Assembly: GCA_963749875.1 (NCBI GenBank)
Contig: CAVVOX010000002.1
Coordinates: forward strand, 1,364,001-1,428,000
Direction of reading: 5' to 3'
DNA from: JAHQVI01 sp963749875
GTDB lineage: Bacteria > Pseudomonadota > Alphaproteobacteria > Rhizobiales > Rhodomicrobiaceae
DNA length: 64,000 nucleotides
Shown: piece after piece, positions 36,243 to 45,400 of the stretch
How positions within the stretch are numbered: the stretch's first letter is position 1
Layout: each line of letters opens with the position of its first letter
Program-made: the position numbers and the translations under genes
The notes under the pieces: generated by a model
What the model was told of the DNA's origin: nothing
Seen by the model: only the letters and a program-made list of their open reading frames with translations
Database searches by the model: none

Positions 36243-36419
36243 CACTGGCTGAATGCCGGCGAAGCACCTAAGTTATAGGGAAAGGACGCGGCGGTCGCGG
36301 AACCGGTTTTCCTGACATCGCGCACAGAACAGAGAGGCGCGATTGCCGCGTGAACCGCTGAATGTTTCCGATCCGCGATTTCCATTCCCAATGAGCGAAC
36401 GCCCGTCGTCGTCTACAGC

Positions 36420-37085
36420 GTGATCGCACTGAATGGGCTGATCTATCTGCTCCAGATCAGCCTCGGGCCGAACGCGGCGGTCGCCTTCGTCTATCACTAC
36501 GGTTTTGTGCCTTATTATTATTTCGAGCCCAGCGGCGCTCTGCGGCCGGGCGCGGGCCTCTTTGACCTCTTGCCGTTTTTGACGGCGGGCTTTCTGCATG
36601 GCGGGCTGCTCCACATCCTTCTGAATATGTGGACGCTGTTCATCTTCGGCTCGACGCTCGAAGGCCGCATGGGGTCGCTGCAATTTCTGATCTTCTATCT
36701 GTGCTGCGCGGTGCTGTCGATCTATGCGCATGGCTATTTCAATCCACGCTCGGCTGCGCCGGTCATCGGTGCGTCCGGGGCCATCGCCGGCGTGATCGGC
36801 GCTTACGCCTTGTGTTTTCCCACCGCGCGCATCACTTTGCTTATTCCCATTGTCATCATTCCGTTTATTTTCACCATTCCGGCGCTCGCCTTTGCGGCGA
36901 TCTGGTTCGGCATCCAGCTCCTGCAAGGCACCTGGGACATTCTCGTGCCGAGCGTCGGAGGCGGAATTGCCTGGTGGGCGCATATTGGCGGCTTCCTGGC
37001 GGGATTGCTGCTTCTGCCTCTCTTCCTGCTTTTCGCGCCCTCCCGGCGGACGCCGAGCCCTTGGCAGCGTGGGCCGTGGGACTGA
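36420..37085 (+). CDS. Rhomboid family intramembrane serine protease (5' end uncertain)
   Basis: 221 residues from GTG 36420, six to seven membrane helices. The catalytic elements are HGGLLHILLNMWTLFIFG (oxyanion His/Asn region), Ser in GASGAIAG (~118) and His in WWAHIGGFLAG (~187). Rhomboids cleave membrane-spanning substrates inside the bilayer. The true N-terminus is probably upstream: a TTG at 36343 with GAGAGG 5 nt before it encodes PREPLNVSDPRFPFP in another frame, which joins PNERTPVVVYSVIALN of this frame only if one base is lost near 36376. A stop at 36351 blocks in-frame extension. Confidence 0.85.
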   Translation: MIALNGLIYLLQISLGPNAAVAFVYHYGFVPYYYFEPSGALRPGAGLFDLLPFLTAGFLHGGLLHILLNMWTLFIFGSTLEGRMGSLQFLIFYLCCAVLSIYAHGYFNPRSAAPVIGASGAIAGVIGAYALCFPTARITLLIPIVIIPFIFTIPALAFAAIWFGIQLLQGTWDILVPSVGGGIAWWAHIGGFLAGLLLLPLFLLFAPSRRTPSPWQRGPWD

Positions 37086-37096
37086 TCTGATCGAGC

Positions 37097-39136
37097 ATGA
37101 GCCTGAAGGACAGCAAAGACGAAACCGGAACGAAGACCGGCTCCAAGGAGACCGGGCCGCAGGTTGTTGCGCGCTATTTGAATCATCTCGGGACAGGGCC
37201 GGGCGTCTACCGGATGCTGGATGCGCGGGGCGAAGTCATCTATGTGGGCAAGGCGCGGAACCTCAAGGCGCGCGTGCAGAACTACACGCGGCTCGGCGGT
37301 CACACCAACCGGATCGCCCGCATGATCGCGGCGACGGCGTCGATGGAGTTCGTCACCACGGCGACGGAGTCCGAAGCCCTGCTGCTCGAAGCAAATCTGA
37401 TCAAGCGCTTCCGCCCCTATTACAACGTGCTGATGCGGGACGACAAATCGTTCCCCTATATTCTGATTTCGCGCGAGCACGCCGCGCCGCAGATCCGCAA
37501 ACATCGCGGCGCACGCAACCTGAAAGGCGATTATTTCGGCCCCTTCGCTTCCGCTGGCGCCGTCAACCGCACGATCAACATGCTGGAGCGCGCTTTCCTG
37601 CTCCGAAGCTGCTCCGACAGCTATTATGAAAGCCGCACGCGGCCTTGCCTCCTCTATCAAATCAAGCGCTGTTCGGCGCCCTGCACCGGCGAAATTTCCA
37701 TCGAGGACTACAACAAGCTCGTCGGCGAAGCCGTGCGCTTCCTGCGGGGCAAGACCGATGCGGTGCAGAAGACGCTGAATGCGCTGATGGAGGAGGCGAG
37801 CGAGGCGCTCGAATTCGAGCGGGCGGCGCGTTATCGGGACCGCCTCGCCGCTCTCGCCCATGTGCAGGCCGTGCAGGGCATCAATCCGCGTGGGCTGGAG
37901 GAGGCCGATGTCTTCGCCGCCTACAGCCAAGGGGGGCAGAGCTGCATCCAGGTGTTCTTCTTCCGCAGCGAGCAGAATTGGGGCAATCGCGCCTATTTTC
38001 CGCGCGCCGACCGCTCGGTCGAGCTGGAGGAGGTGCTGGAGTCGTTCATCGCGCAGTTTTACGACGACAGGCCTGTGCCGCGTTCGATCTTCGTCTCGCA
38101 TGACTTCCCCGAGCGCGCGCTGCTGGCCGAGGCGCTTAGCATCAAGGCGGAGCGCAAGGTCGCGATTACCGTACCGAAGCGCGGCGAGAAGGCGGGGCTG
38201 GTCGCGCATGCCCTGACCAACGCCAAGGAGGCGCTGGGGCGGAAGCTCGCCGATGCGTCGAGCCAGGCCAAGCTGCTGGACGGTGTGGCGAAGGTCTTTG
38301 GGCTGGAGAAGCGCCCCGAACGCATCGAGGTTTACGACAATAGCCACATTCAGGGCGCGAACGCCGTCGGGGCGATGATCGTTGCGGGGCCGGAAGGCTT
38401 CGTGAAGAACCAGTACCGCAAGTTCAACATCAAATCCGACACGCTCACCCCCGGCGACGATTACGCCATGATGCGTGAGGTGCTGCGGCGGCGGTTCACG
38501 CGGCTGGCGAAGGAGCGGGCCGCATCTTCTTCTCTAGAGACCGAAGTGGCCGCTGCTTCCCCTCTCCCATTGGGAGAGGGTGGCGCGTCAGCGTCGGGTG
38601 AGGGGGACGAGCCTGTCGCCTCGTCTCAATACGCGGACGAAGAGGACGACCGTCCCGCCACGCCGAAAGACTCCAAATGGGCCGCACCGGACCTTGTGCT
38701 GATTGACGGCGGGGCCGGGCAGCTCGCCGCCGCTCGCGAGATGCTGGACGAGCTCGGCATCACCGATGTCGCCCTCGCCGGCATCGCCAAGGGCCCGGAC
38801 CGCAATGCCGGCCGCGAGCATTTCTTCCAGGCCGGCCGGCCATCCTTCATGCTGGAGCCGCGCGACCCCGTGCTCTATTTCGTCCAGCGCCTGCGCGATG
38901 AGGCGCACCGCTTCGCCATCGGCACCCACCGCGCCAAGCGCTCCAAATCCATCGCCGCCAATCCGCTCGACGAAATCCCCGGCATCGGCGTCAAGCGCCG
39001 GCGCGCGCTGCTCAAACATTTCGGTTCGGCCAAGGCGATCAGCCGAGCGGGCGCGGAGGATCTGCAGGCGGTGGAAGGCATCAGCGCGGCGATGGCGCGG
39101 ACGATTTACGATTATTTTCGGGAGGGAAGGGGATAG
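37097..39136 (+). CDS. uvrC: Excinuclease ABC subunit UvrC with in-frame repeat insertion
   Basis: 679 residues. N-terminal GIY-YIG nuclease: GPGVYRMLDARGEVIYVGKARNL (in parts, ~35-57). The UVR domain for UvrB contact lies near 225-255 (VQKTLNALMEEASEALEFERAARYRDRL). The C-terminal RNase H-like nuclease shows EVYDNSHIQGANAVGAM and LVLIDGGAGQL, and a helix-hairpin-helix pair ends the protein (IPGIGVKRRRALLKHFG). UvrC makes both incisions in nucleotide excision repair. Between the C-nuclease halves (~475-535) is a low-complexity insert including SPLPLGEGGASASGEG, encoded by a palindromic repeat. The gene follows the rhomboid gene by 11 nt. Confidence 0.96.
   Translation: MSLKDSKDETGTKTGSKETGPQVVARYLNHLGTGPGVYRMLDARGEVIYVGKARNLKARVQNYTRLGGHTNRIARMIAATASMEFVTTATESEALLLEANLIKRFRPYYNVLMRDDKSFPYILISREHAAPQIRKHRGARNLKGDYFGPFASAGAVNRTINMLERAFLLRSCSDSYYESRTRPCLLYQIKRCSAPCTGEISIEDYNKLVGEAVRFLRGKTDAVQKTLNALMEEASEALEFERAARYRDRLAALAHVQAVQGINPRGLEEADVFAAYSQGGQSCIQVFFFRSEQNWGNRAYFPRADRSVELEEVLESFIAQFYDDRPVPRSIFVSHDFPERALLAEALSIKAERKVAITVPKRGEKAGLVAHALTNAKEALGRKLADASSQAKLLDGVAKVFGLEKRPERIEVYDNSHIQGANAVGAMIVAGPEGFVKNQYRKFNIKSDTLTPGDDYAMMREVLRRRFTRLAKERAASSSLETEVAAASPLPLGEGGASASGEGDEPVASSQYADEEDDRPATPKDSKWAAPDLVLIDGGAGQLAAAREMLDELGITDVALAGIAKGPDRNAGREHFFQAGRPSFMLEPRDPVLYFVQRLRDEAHRFAIGTHRAKRSKSIAANPLDEIPGIGVKRRRALLKHFGSAKAISRAGAEDLQAVEGISAAMARTIYDYFREGRG
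38556..38607. repeat. Palindromic repeat lying in frame inside uvrC
   Basis: A perfect palindrome CCCTCTCCCATTGGGAGAGGG (21 bases, 38560-38580; arms CCCTCTCCCA/TGGGAGAGGG) is followed by GGCGCGTCAGCGTCGGGTGAG. This two-part sequence is a well-known kind of intergenic repeat in Hyphomicrobiales, but here it is translated as part of UvrC without a stop. Confidence 0.85.
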
Positions 39137-39166
39137 GCGTCGGCGCCAAGTGAGGAGCCAGGCTCA

Positions 39167-39478
39167 TCAATCGGTCCGCTGGCGCGTATCCCTCGCAATT
39201 CGACGCCGCTGATGAAGGATGCGAAGCAAGACGAGCGTATCATCTTCGGCTGTATAGTCGTAAATTAAGATATAAGGCAGAACGATAATGCAGCGCGCAT
39301 CCGGACCAAGGACAGGGCGTCGTGCATCGCTTTAGGGCAGTTCGAGGATGCGGTCGATAGCGGCGCGAAACCGCTGGGCATATCGTGCAGCCGTCGGCGC
39401 GCCCGCTTTGTTCTCGAGATGGTTCAGAATTTCGAAGGTGTCGGCCTCGGCGTCGGCGGTGACGACGAGGCGCGTCAT
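39167..39478 (-). pseudogene. parE: ParE/RelE-type toxin with premature stop codon
   Basis: The ATG at 39478 overlaps the antitoxin stop (ATGA). The frame encodes MTRLVVTADAEADTFEIL, then ARYAQRFRAAIDRILELP followed by an in-frame TAA at codon 49 (39334-39332), and continues in the same frame with DARRPVLGPDARCIIVLPYI, YDYTAEDDTLVLLRILHQRR to TGA at 39167. Without the stop this is a ~103-residue ParE toxin that would act on gyrase. Full-length similarity on both sides of one stop codon indicates a nonsense mutation rather than a wrong frame. Confidence 0.85.
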
Positions 39479-39726
39479 GACGATTGCAGCGAGGCAATCT
39501 TCGCGTCGAGACGCTTCAGATAATCGTCACCTGTCGATATCTCGCCGCGCGCAGCGGAGGCGCGCGCCTGATCGACTTGGGGCTTCGCCCAGGCGAGATC
39601 ATCGGTCTCAAGGTCCATCAAGCCGGAAACGGCTAGCGCGAGGGCTTCATCGATGGAGGCGAAGCGGCCCGCTGCGACCTCGGCTTCAAGCCATTTTCTT
39701 TGTTTAGGTGGCAGGGTGACGTTCAT
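39475..39726 (-). CDS. parD: ParD-type ribbon-helix-helix antitoxin
   Basis: 83 residues. MNVTLPPKQRKWLEAEVAAGRFASIDEALALAVSGL-type sequence (shown in the first ~36 residues) is the ribbon-helix-helix DNA-binding part, with the C-terminal half expected to wrap the toxin. It would repress its own promoter and neutralise ParE. It overlaps the toxin frame by four bases. An in-frame ATG exists upstream at 39846, but MNVTLPP is the standard ParD start. With the toxin interrupted, the antitoxin may be an orphan. Confidence 0.85.
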   Translation of the reverse strand: MNVTLPPKQRKWLEAEVAAGRFASIDEALALAVSGLMDLETDDLAWAKPQVDQARASAARGEISTGDDYLKRLDAKIASLQSS

Positions 39727-39863
39727 ATCGGAAATATAGGCGGATGCGATACTGAAAGCAAGTCTTGACCCATGCGGGGAAACCGAAGCGTGCGACATAG
39801 GCAGGCGTATGGGTGAACGCGATACTGATAAAGAAGAGCTTAGCAATATGAGGTGAGAAAGCG

Positions 39864-40355
39864 GTAAATCCCATCCTCAACATCTCCGACATCCCCCTCA
39901 CCGACCACGGCCACGGTGATGCCTTCGCCGCAAAGCTCGGCCAGTTCGGCCCGCCGATCGGCCTGAAGCAACTCGGCTGCCGCCTCGTCGTCGTGCCGCC
40001 GGGCAAGAAGGCCTGGCCCTATCATGCGCATCACGTCAACGAGGAGATGTTCGTCATCCTCGACGGCGCCGGCACGTTGCGGCTCGGCGGCGCGGAGCAT
40101 ACCGTCAAAGCCGGCGACGTGATCGCCTGTCCGGCGGGCGGGGCGGAGACTGCGCATCAGATCGTCAACACCGGCGAGGCCGAGCTGCGCTATCTGGCGA
40201 TCAGCACCATGCTCGCCCCGGAAGTGGCGCAATATCCCGATAGCGGCAAATTCGCGGTGTTTTCCGGCTCGGTGCCCGGCGGCAGCAAGGAGGCGCGGCG
40301 CCTCATCGCACCCGGCCGCGCGGAAGACACGCTCGACTATTGGGACGGCGAGTAG
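39864..40355 (+). CDS. Cupin-domain protein (non-standard or lost start codon)
   Basis: Single cupin domain: YHAHHVNEEMFVILDGAGTLRLGG supplies HxH...E metal ligands, followed by KAGDVIACPAGG and AHQIVNTGEAELRYLAIS with the last His. The reading frame is open from 39852, and NPILNISDIPLTDHGHGDAFAAKLG at its head looks like native family sequence, but no ATG/GTG/TTG precedes it. A GAGGTGAG ribosome site at 39850-39857 is correctly spaced for the codon GTA at 39864. The first standard start is GTG 39993, which would cut off the conserved N-terminal part. The enzyme or binding function is unknown. Confidence 0.75.
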   Translation, partial: VNPILNISDIPLTDHGHGDAFAAKLGQFGPPIGLKQLGCRLVVVPPGKKAWPYHAHHVNEEMFVILDGAGTLRLGGAEHTVKAGDVIACPAGGAETAHQIVNTGEAELRYLAISTMLAPEVAQYPDSGKFAVFSGSVPGGSKEARRLIAPGRAEDTLDYWDGE

Positions 40356-40365
40356 GCCGAAGCGC

Positions 40366-40451
40366 TTAGCGCAACGCGCGTCCAAACATGCCCCCCCCCC
40401 GCGAAGGCGGGGATGGACGCGGGAACAGTTGCGCTCGCCTTTTGATCTAGG
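40366..40451. repeat. Mosaic palindromic repeat, module A with truncated module B
   Basis: TAGCGCAACGCGCGTCCAAAC through GGATGGACGCGGGAACAGTTG matches the copy at 33588, with the central hairpin holding a run of ten C at 40391-40400. Module B is reduced to TTTTGATCTAGG. It starts 10 nt past the cupin stop and runs into the 3' end of the minus-strand gene 40447-40752. Confidence 0.85.
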
Positions 40452-40752
40452 AGCGCAACGCGATGCGCACGGGCAGCAGCTTCCGCTCTACGCGCACGAG
40501 CCGCCTCCGGCCGCGGTCCTCATTGTCGCCCTTCCAGTCCCCGGACATGACGGCGAAGCCCATCTGTGCGCTGGCGAAGGTCAGGCCGACAAAAAAGGTC
40601 AGCATGAAGACTGCCACGAGCCCCATGTCGGAGTTTGCAACCAGTGTCCCGACCCCGCCCATGTCGGAGATCAGGAGAAGCGCAACGAAGAGTGCGGCGA
40701 TGGCAAAACCCAAAGCGGCATTGCGAAGGAGTAATCTGATGAGTTCCGGCAT
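40447..40752 (-). CDS. Small two-helix membrane protein, unknown function
   Basis: 101 residues from the ATG at 40752. Two membrane helices (AALGFAIAALFVALLLI and GLVAVFMLTFFVGLTFASAQMGFAV) flank a short loop; the C-terminus is strongly basic (RGRRRLVRVERKLLPVRIALRS). Its last codons overlap the end of the palindromic repeat at 40366-40451. No clear ribosome site decides the start; the frame is open to 40923. Family not recognised. Confidence 0.65.
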   Translation of the reverse strand: MPELIRLLLRNAALGFAIAALFVALLLISDMGGVGTLVANSDMGLVAVFMLTFFVGLTFASAQMGFAVMSGDWKGDNEDRGRRRLVRVERKLLPVRIALRS

Positions 40753-40948
40753 TTCGAATTGCTTTGTTTCCCGGCCGTGACCGGCCATTTGCCGATAGGA
40801 TAGCGGCTCTGGATATCGCAGCGCAATGCGTCCGATTGGGCCTACCGCATCGATCCAAACGGAGGCAACAGCCGGAGTTTGGCAAAATTGGCGCATAAAC
40901 AAAGAGCTAGGGCGCGGACGCATGAACCATGTGAATGCGTCAGTGCGC

Positions 40949-41099
40949 TAGCGCAACGCGCGTCCAAGCATGTCCCCGCGGAGGCGGGGAGCGGGCATCC
41001 AGTATAGAGCTGTCTCGGCAGAGTCCCGGATTCCCGTTTTCACGGGATTTCGGCTGAATTTGGGGAAACCGTTTCCGTTCAAATTGATCCCGCGCTAGG
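40949..41099. repeat. Mosaic palindromic repeat, module A 5' part joined to module C
   Basis: It begins CTAGCGCAACGCGCGTCC like module A, but after the CCCCGC hairpin changes to GCATCCAGTA ... TCCCGTTTTCACGGGA ... and ends CGCGCTAGG. The second part matches the element at 61927-62070. Both ends carry CTAG. Confidence 0.8.
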
Positions 41100-41133
41100 C
41101 TTTTTGCAAAAGCGGATTTCGCGGGAGGCCGGG

Positions 41134-42363
41134 ATGGCTGGTGAGTTCTACGACGCGGCTGAAACGCAGGAGCCCGGCGCGCGCGCGGCGGCGCTGATGC
41201 AGCAGCTTCCCGGCTTCATCGCCGATGCCTGCGCGCACGCGCCGGGATGGGCGCGCCAGCTTGCCGGCATCGACGTCGCCCGGATCGCGAGCCGCGCCGA
41301 GCTCGCCCGCCTTCCGCTGCTCCGGAAATCGGATCTGCCCGCGCTGCAGAAAGCCGAACCCCCCTTTGGCGGCCTTGTGACGGACAAACCGATTGCGCGG
41401 ATGATGGTCTCGCCCGGTCCGATCCATGAGCCGCAGCCTGCCGGTCCCGATCCCTGGCGGATGGCGCGGGCGCTGTTCGCGGCCGGCTTCCGGAAGGGCG
41501 ACATCGTCCACAACGCATTCGCCTATCACTTGACGCCGGCCGGATTCATGCTCGACGAGGCAGCGCGCGCGCTCGGCTGCACCGTCATTCCCGCCGGGAC
41601 GGGCAATACCGAACAACAGGCCGAGGCCATTCTGCGGCTGAGGCCGAGCGGCTATGTCGGCACCCCCGACTATCTGAAAGTGCTGCTCGACAAGGTCGCC
41701 GAATTGGGCGGCGAAGCTTCGATCGGCAAGGCGCTGGTATCGGGCGGCGCGCTTTTCCCGACGATGCGCGCGGACTATGCGGCGCGCGGCGTGCAGGTTC
41801 TGCAATGCTATGCGACGGCGGAGCTGGGGCTTATCGCTTATGAGAGCGCGCCGGACAGCGGCATGATCGTCGCCGAGGGCATCATCGTGGAGATCGTGCG
41901 GCCGGGAACGGGCGATCCGGTGCCGGGCGGCGAGGTCGGCGAAGTGGTCGTGACCAATTTTGATGAGGCCTATCCGCTGATCCGTTTTGCCACGGGCGAT
42001 CTGTCGGCGGTGATGGATGGGCAGAGCTCTTGCGGGCGGACGGGCGTGCGCCTGAAAGGCTGGATGGGCCGCGCCGACCAGACGACGAAGGTGAAGGGCA
42101 TGTTCGTCCATCCGCACCAGGTCGCCGAGATCGGAAAGCGGCATGCCGAGCTCGGGCGGCTCCGGCTTCTCGTCCGCCGCGCCGGGGACCAGGATGAGCT
42201 GGTGCTGCGGGCGGAAAGCGCTGCCGCCGGGGAGGCGTTGCAGGCGCAGATTGCCGAAACGCTGAATGCTGTGACGCGGCTGCGCGGCGCGGTCGAGCTC
42301 GTCGCTCCCGGCACGCTGCCCAATGACGGCAAGGTCATCGCCGACGAGCGGGATTACGGTTAG
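41134..42363 (+). CDS. Phenylacetate-CoA ligase-like AMP-binding enzyme
   Basis: 409 residues, ANL superfamily, PaaK-like. Visible elements: LPLLRKSDLPALQ (~64), VSPGPIHEPQP in place of the usual nucleotide-loop, KALVSGGALFPTMR (~205), CYATAELGLIAYE (~227; the A5-type YGxTE position reads YATAE), GEVVVTNFDEAYPLIRFATGDLS (in parts, ~270, A7) and a C-terminal lid with KVKGMFVHPHQV. It should adenylate a carboxylic acid and transfer it to CoA; the substrate is unknown. The ATG at 41134 has GGAGG 5 nt upstream. It is isolated, with repeats on both sides. Confidence 0.87.
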   Translation: MAGEFYDAAETQEPGARAAALMQQLPGFIADACAHAPGWARQLAGIDVARIASRAELARLPLLRKSDLPALQKAEPPFGGLVTDKPIARMMVSPGPIHEPQPAGPDPWRMARALFAAGFRKGDIVHNAFAYHLTPAGFMLDEAARALGCTVIPAGTGNTEQQAEAILRLRPSGYVGTPDYLKVLLDKVAELGGEASIGKALVSGGALFPTMRADYAARGVQVLQCYATAELGLIAYESAPDSGMIVAEGIIVEIVRPGTGDPVPGGEVGEVVVTNFDEAYPLIRFATGDLSAVMDGQSSCGRTGVRLKGWMGRADQTTKVKGMFVHPHQVAEIGKRHAELGRLRLLVRRAGDQDELVLRAESAAAGEALQAQIAETLNAVTRLRGAVELVAPGTLPNDGKVIADERDYG

Positions 42364-42383
42364 CAAAGCCTGTTTTGTATTTT

Positions 42384-42419
42384 GTAGCCCGGGTGGAGCG
42401 CAGCGAAATCCGGGCTACG
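42384..42419. repeat. Short palindromic repeat between convergent genes
   Basis: GTAGCCCGGGTGGAGC ... GAAATCCGGGCTAC: arms GTAGCCCGG(G/A)T-type pair across a GGAGCGCAGCGAAA centre. Repeats of this sequence are found in many proteobacteria. It separates the PaaK-like gene from the RND permease gene and could end both transcripts. Confidence 0.75.
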
Positions 42420-42425
42420 AACTGG

Positions 42426-45400
42426 CTATTCAGCAGGCGCGGCCGCAACCTCGCCGCTGCCAGGCGCCTCCACATTCACCGGCCCGGCAAGATAGGTGTA
42501 GACCACCGGAATGACGAACAACGTAAAGAGCGTGCCGACCAGAATGCCGCCGACGATCACCCAGCCGATATCCTGACGGCTTTCCGCGCCCGCCCCGACG
42601 GCGATGGCCAGCGGCACGGCGCCGAGCACCATCGCGCCCGTCGTCATCAGGATCGGCCGCAAGCGCAGACCGGCGGCCTCGGCGACGGCCTCGAACATGG
42701 GCTGGCCGCGCGCGCGAAGCTGGTTGGAGAACTCCACGATCAGAATGCCGTGCTTGGTGATGAGGCCGATCAGCGTCACCAGGCCCACCTGGCTGTAGAT
42801 GTTCAGCGTCCCGCCGCTGAGCCATAGGGCAAGCAGCGCGCCGGTCATCGACAGAGGCACGGTCAGCATGATGATCAGCGGGTCGCGGAAGCTTTCGAAC
42901 TGTGCCGACAGCACCAGATAGATGAAAGCGAGCGCCAGCAGGAAGGTCAGATAGATGTCCGAGGTCGATTCCTTGAACTCGCGCGACTGGCCCGAATAGT
43001 CGATCTGCGCCTGGCCTTTGAGAACCTCCTGAGCTGCGTTTTCGAGGAAAGCCAGCCCGTCGCCAATCGTATAGCCGGGCGTCAGATAGGCCGAGATCGT
43101 CGCCGCACGAAGCTGGTTGAAATGGTTCAGCTCCTTCGGCGCGACCGTTTCCTTGACCTCGATGAGATTGGCCAAGGGGATCATCGTGTCATTCGTGCCG
43201 CGGACATAGATCCGGCGCAGATCCTCCGGATTGCGGCGATCGACGTCGGCGACCTGCACGATCACGTCATATTGCTCGCCCTGCCGCTTGAAGCGGGTGA
43301 CCTGCCGGCCGCCGAGCAGGGTTTCGAGCGTTCGCCCGAGCGTCTCGATCTGCACGCCGACATCGGCTGCTTTCTCGCGGTTCACAGATACATTGATCTG
43401 CGGCGTATTGAGTTTCAGGTCCGTGTCGAGATTGGAGAAGCCGGGGTAGTCCTGCACCTTGGCCATCACCGCATCGACCATATCCTGCAGCTTGTCGTAG
43501 GACTGCGAGGTCTGGATCACGAAAGAGATCGGCTTGTCGCGCACGCTCTGGCCGAGCGGCGGCGGATTGCCGGGAAAGGCGAGAACGCCGGGCACGCCGA
43601 ACAGTTTGGGCCGCAATTCTTCGCGCGATGGCGAACTGGCTGCGATGGCGCTCGTTCCAAGGCGTCATTTTCACGAAGCTGATTCCTTGCGAAACCGTCG
43701 GAAAGCCGGTCACCACGAAATAGCGGTCGACATCCTTCGTATCGGCGAAGATCTTCTCCAACTCCCTCGCATAGCTGTCGGTATAGCCGACCGTTGCGCC
43801 CTCTGGCGCCAGGAAAACGCTGACGATCGTGCCCTGATCCTCGTAGGGCGCGAGCTCCGATTTCAGCGCGTTGAAGAGGAAATAGCTCGATCCGGCGACA
43901 GCCAGGCCGATCAGGATGACGAGCGGGCGGACGCGAAGGGCGAGCCGCAGCGTTGCCCTGTAACCGCTGGTCAGCTTGCGCAGGAACCATTCGATCGCGT
44001 TGTAGAGGAAGCCGTGCTTTTCCTTCGAACGCAAAAGCTTGGAGCACATCATCGGCGAAAGCGTCAGCGCAACGAAGCCGGAGACCAAAACCGCACCGGC
44101 TAGCGTCCAGGCGAACTCGGTGAACAGCTTGCCCGTTGTGCCGGCCATGAAGCCGATCGGCACATAGACCGCCGCGAGCGTCAGGGTCATGGAAATGACG
44201 GCAAAGCCGATTTCCCGGCTGCCGACGAAGGCGGCTTCTCTCGGGCTTTCTCCTCCCTCCACATGCCGGAAGATATTCTCCAGCATGACGATCGCGTCAT
44301 CGACGACGAGGCCGATGGCGAGCACCAGCGAGAGCAGCGTCAGCGTGTTGATGGAGAAATTCAGCGCATACATGAGCGCAAAGGCGCCGACAAGCGAAAC
44401 CGGAATCGTGACCAGCGGAATGAGCGTCGCGCGCAGCGAGCGCAGGAAGAAGAAAATGATCAGAATGACGAGCACGACGGCTTCGGCAATCGTCGTATAG
44501 ACGTTCTTGACCGATTCATCGATGAAGACCGACTTGTCATGCGCCACTCTGAGCTGCATGCCTTCCGGCAGGGACTCAACGATCCTCGGCAGCTCTTGCC
44601 GGACCGCATTCGACACATCGAGCGGGTTCGCCGTCGCCTGTTTGATCACGCCCATGGCGACTGCGCTCTGGCCGTTGAAGCGCACGACGCGGCGCTCGTC
44701 CTCCGGACCGATCTCTGCGCGCCCGACATCGGAAAGCCGCACCAGATAGCCATTTGCGTGCTTCAGCACCAGCCTGCGGAATTGCTCCGCGGTCTGGATG
44801 TCGGTCTCCGAAAGCACGGTGAATTCGCGCTGGTCGCTCTCGATGCGGCCGGCCGGAACCTCGACATTTTGCCGGCGCAGCGCATCCTCGACGTCCTGCG
44901 GCGTCAGGCTGTAAGCGGCGAGCCGTTCTGGATCGAGCCAGATGCGCATCGAATAGCGCCGCTCGCCGAAAATACGGATCTGCGCGACGCCGGGGAGCGT
45001 CTGGAGCCGGTCCTTCACAAAGCGGTCGGCATAATCGGTAATCTCGAGCGGTGAATGCCGATCGCTGAAGAAGGCGAGATAGATGATCGGCTGCGCATCC
45101 GCCTCGACGCGCTGAATGACGGGTTCCTCGATCTCATCGGGCAGGCGTCCGCGCACCCGGCCGACCCGGTCGCGCACATCGGCAGCGGCGGCATCCGAAT
45201 CGCGGTTCAGCTTGAAGCGGATCGAGATCTGGCTGTTTTCCTGCCGGTTGATCGAGGTGATGTAATCGATGCCCTCGATCCCGGAGAGGGAGTCTTCGAG
45301 AACCTGCGTCACCTGGGTTTCGATGATCGCCGCGCTCGCGCCGCGATAGGTGGTGTTCACGGTGACGACGGGCGGGTCGATATTGGGATATTCGCGCACC

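Noticed and set aside
39240..39497. 85-codon minus-strand frame at the toxin locus
   Set aside because: It lies in another frame than the ParE sequence and has no family similarity; the interrupted ParE frame explains the region.
43534..44103. Plus-strand frames of 100-260 codons across the RND permease
   Set aside because: They are antisense to conserved RND motifs and show no independent coding evidence.
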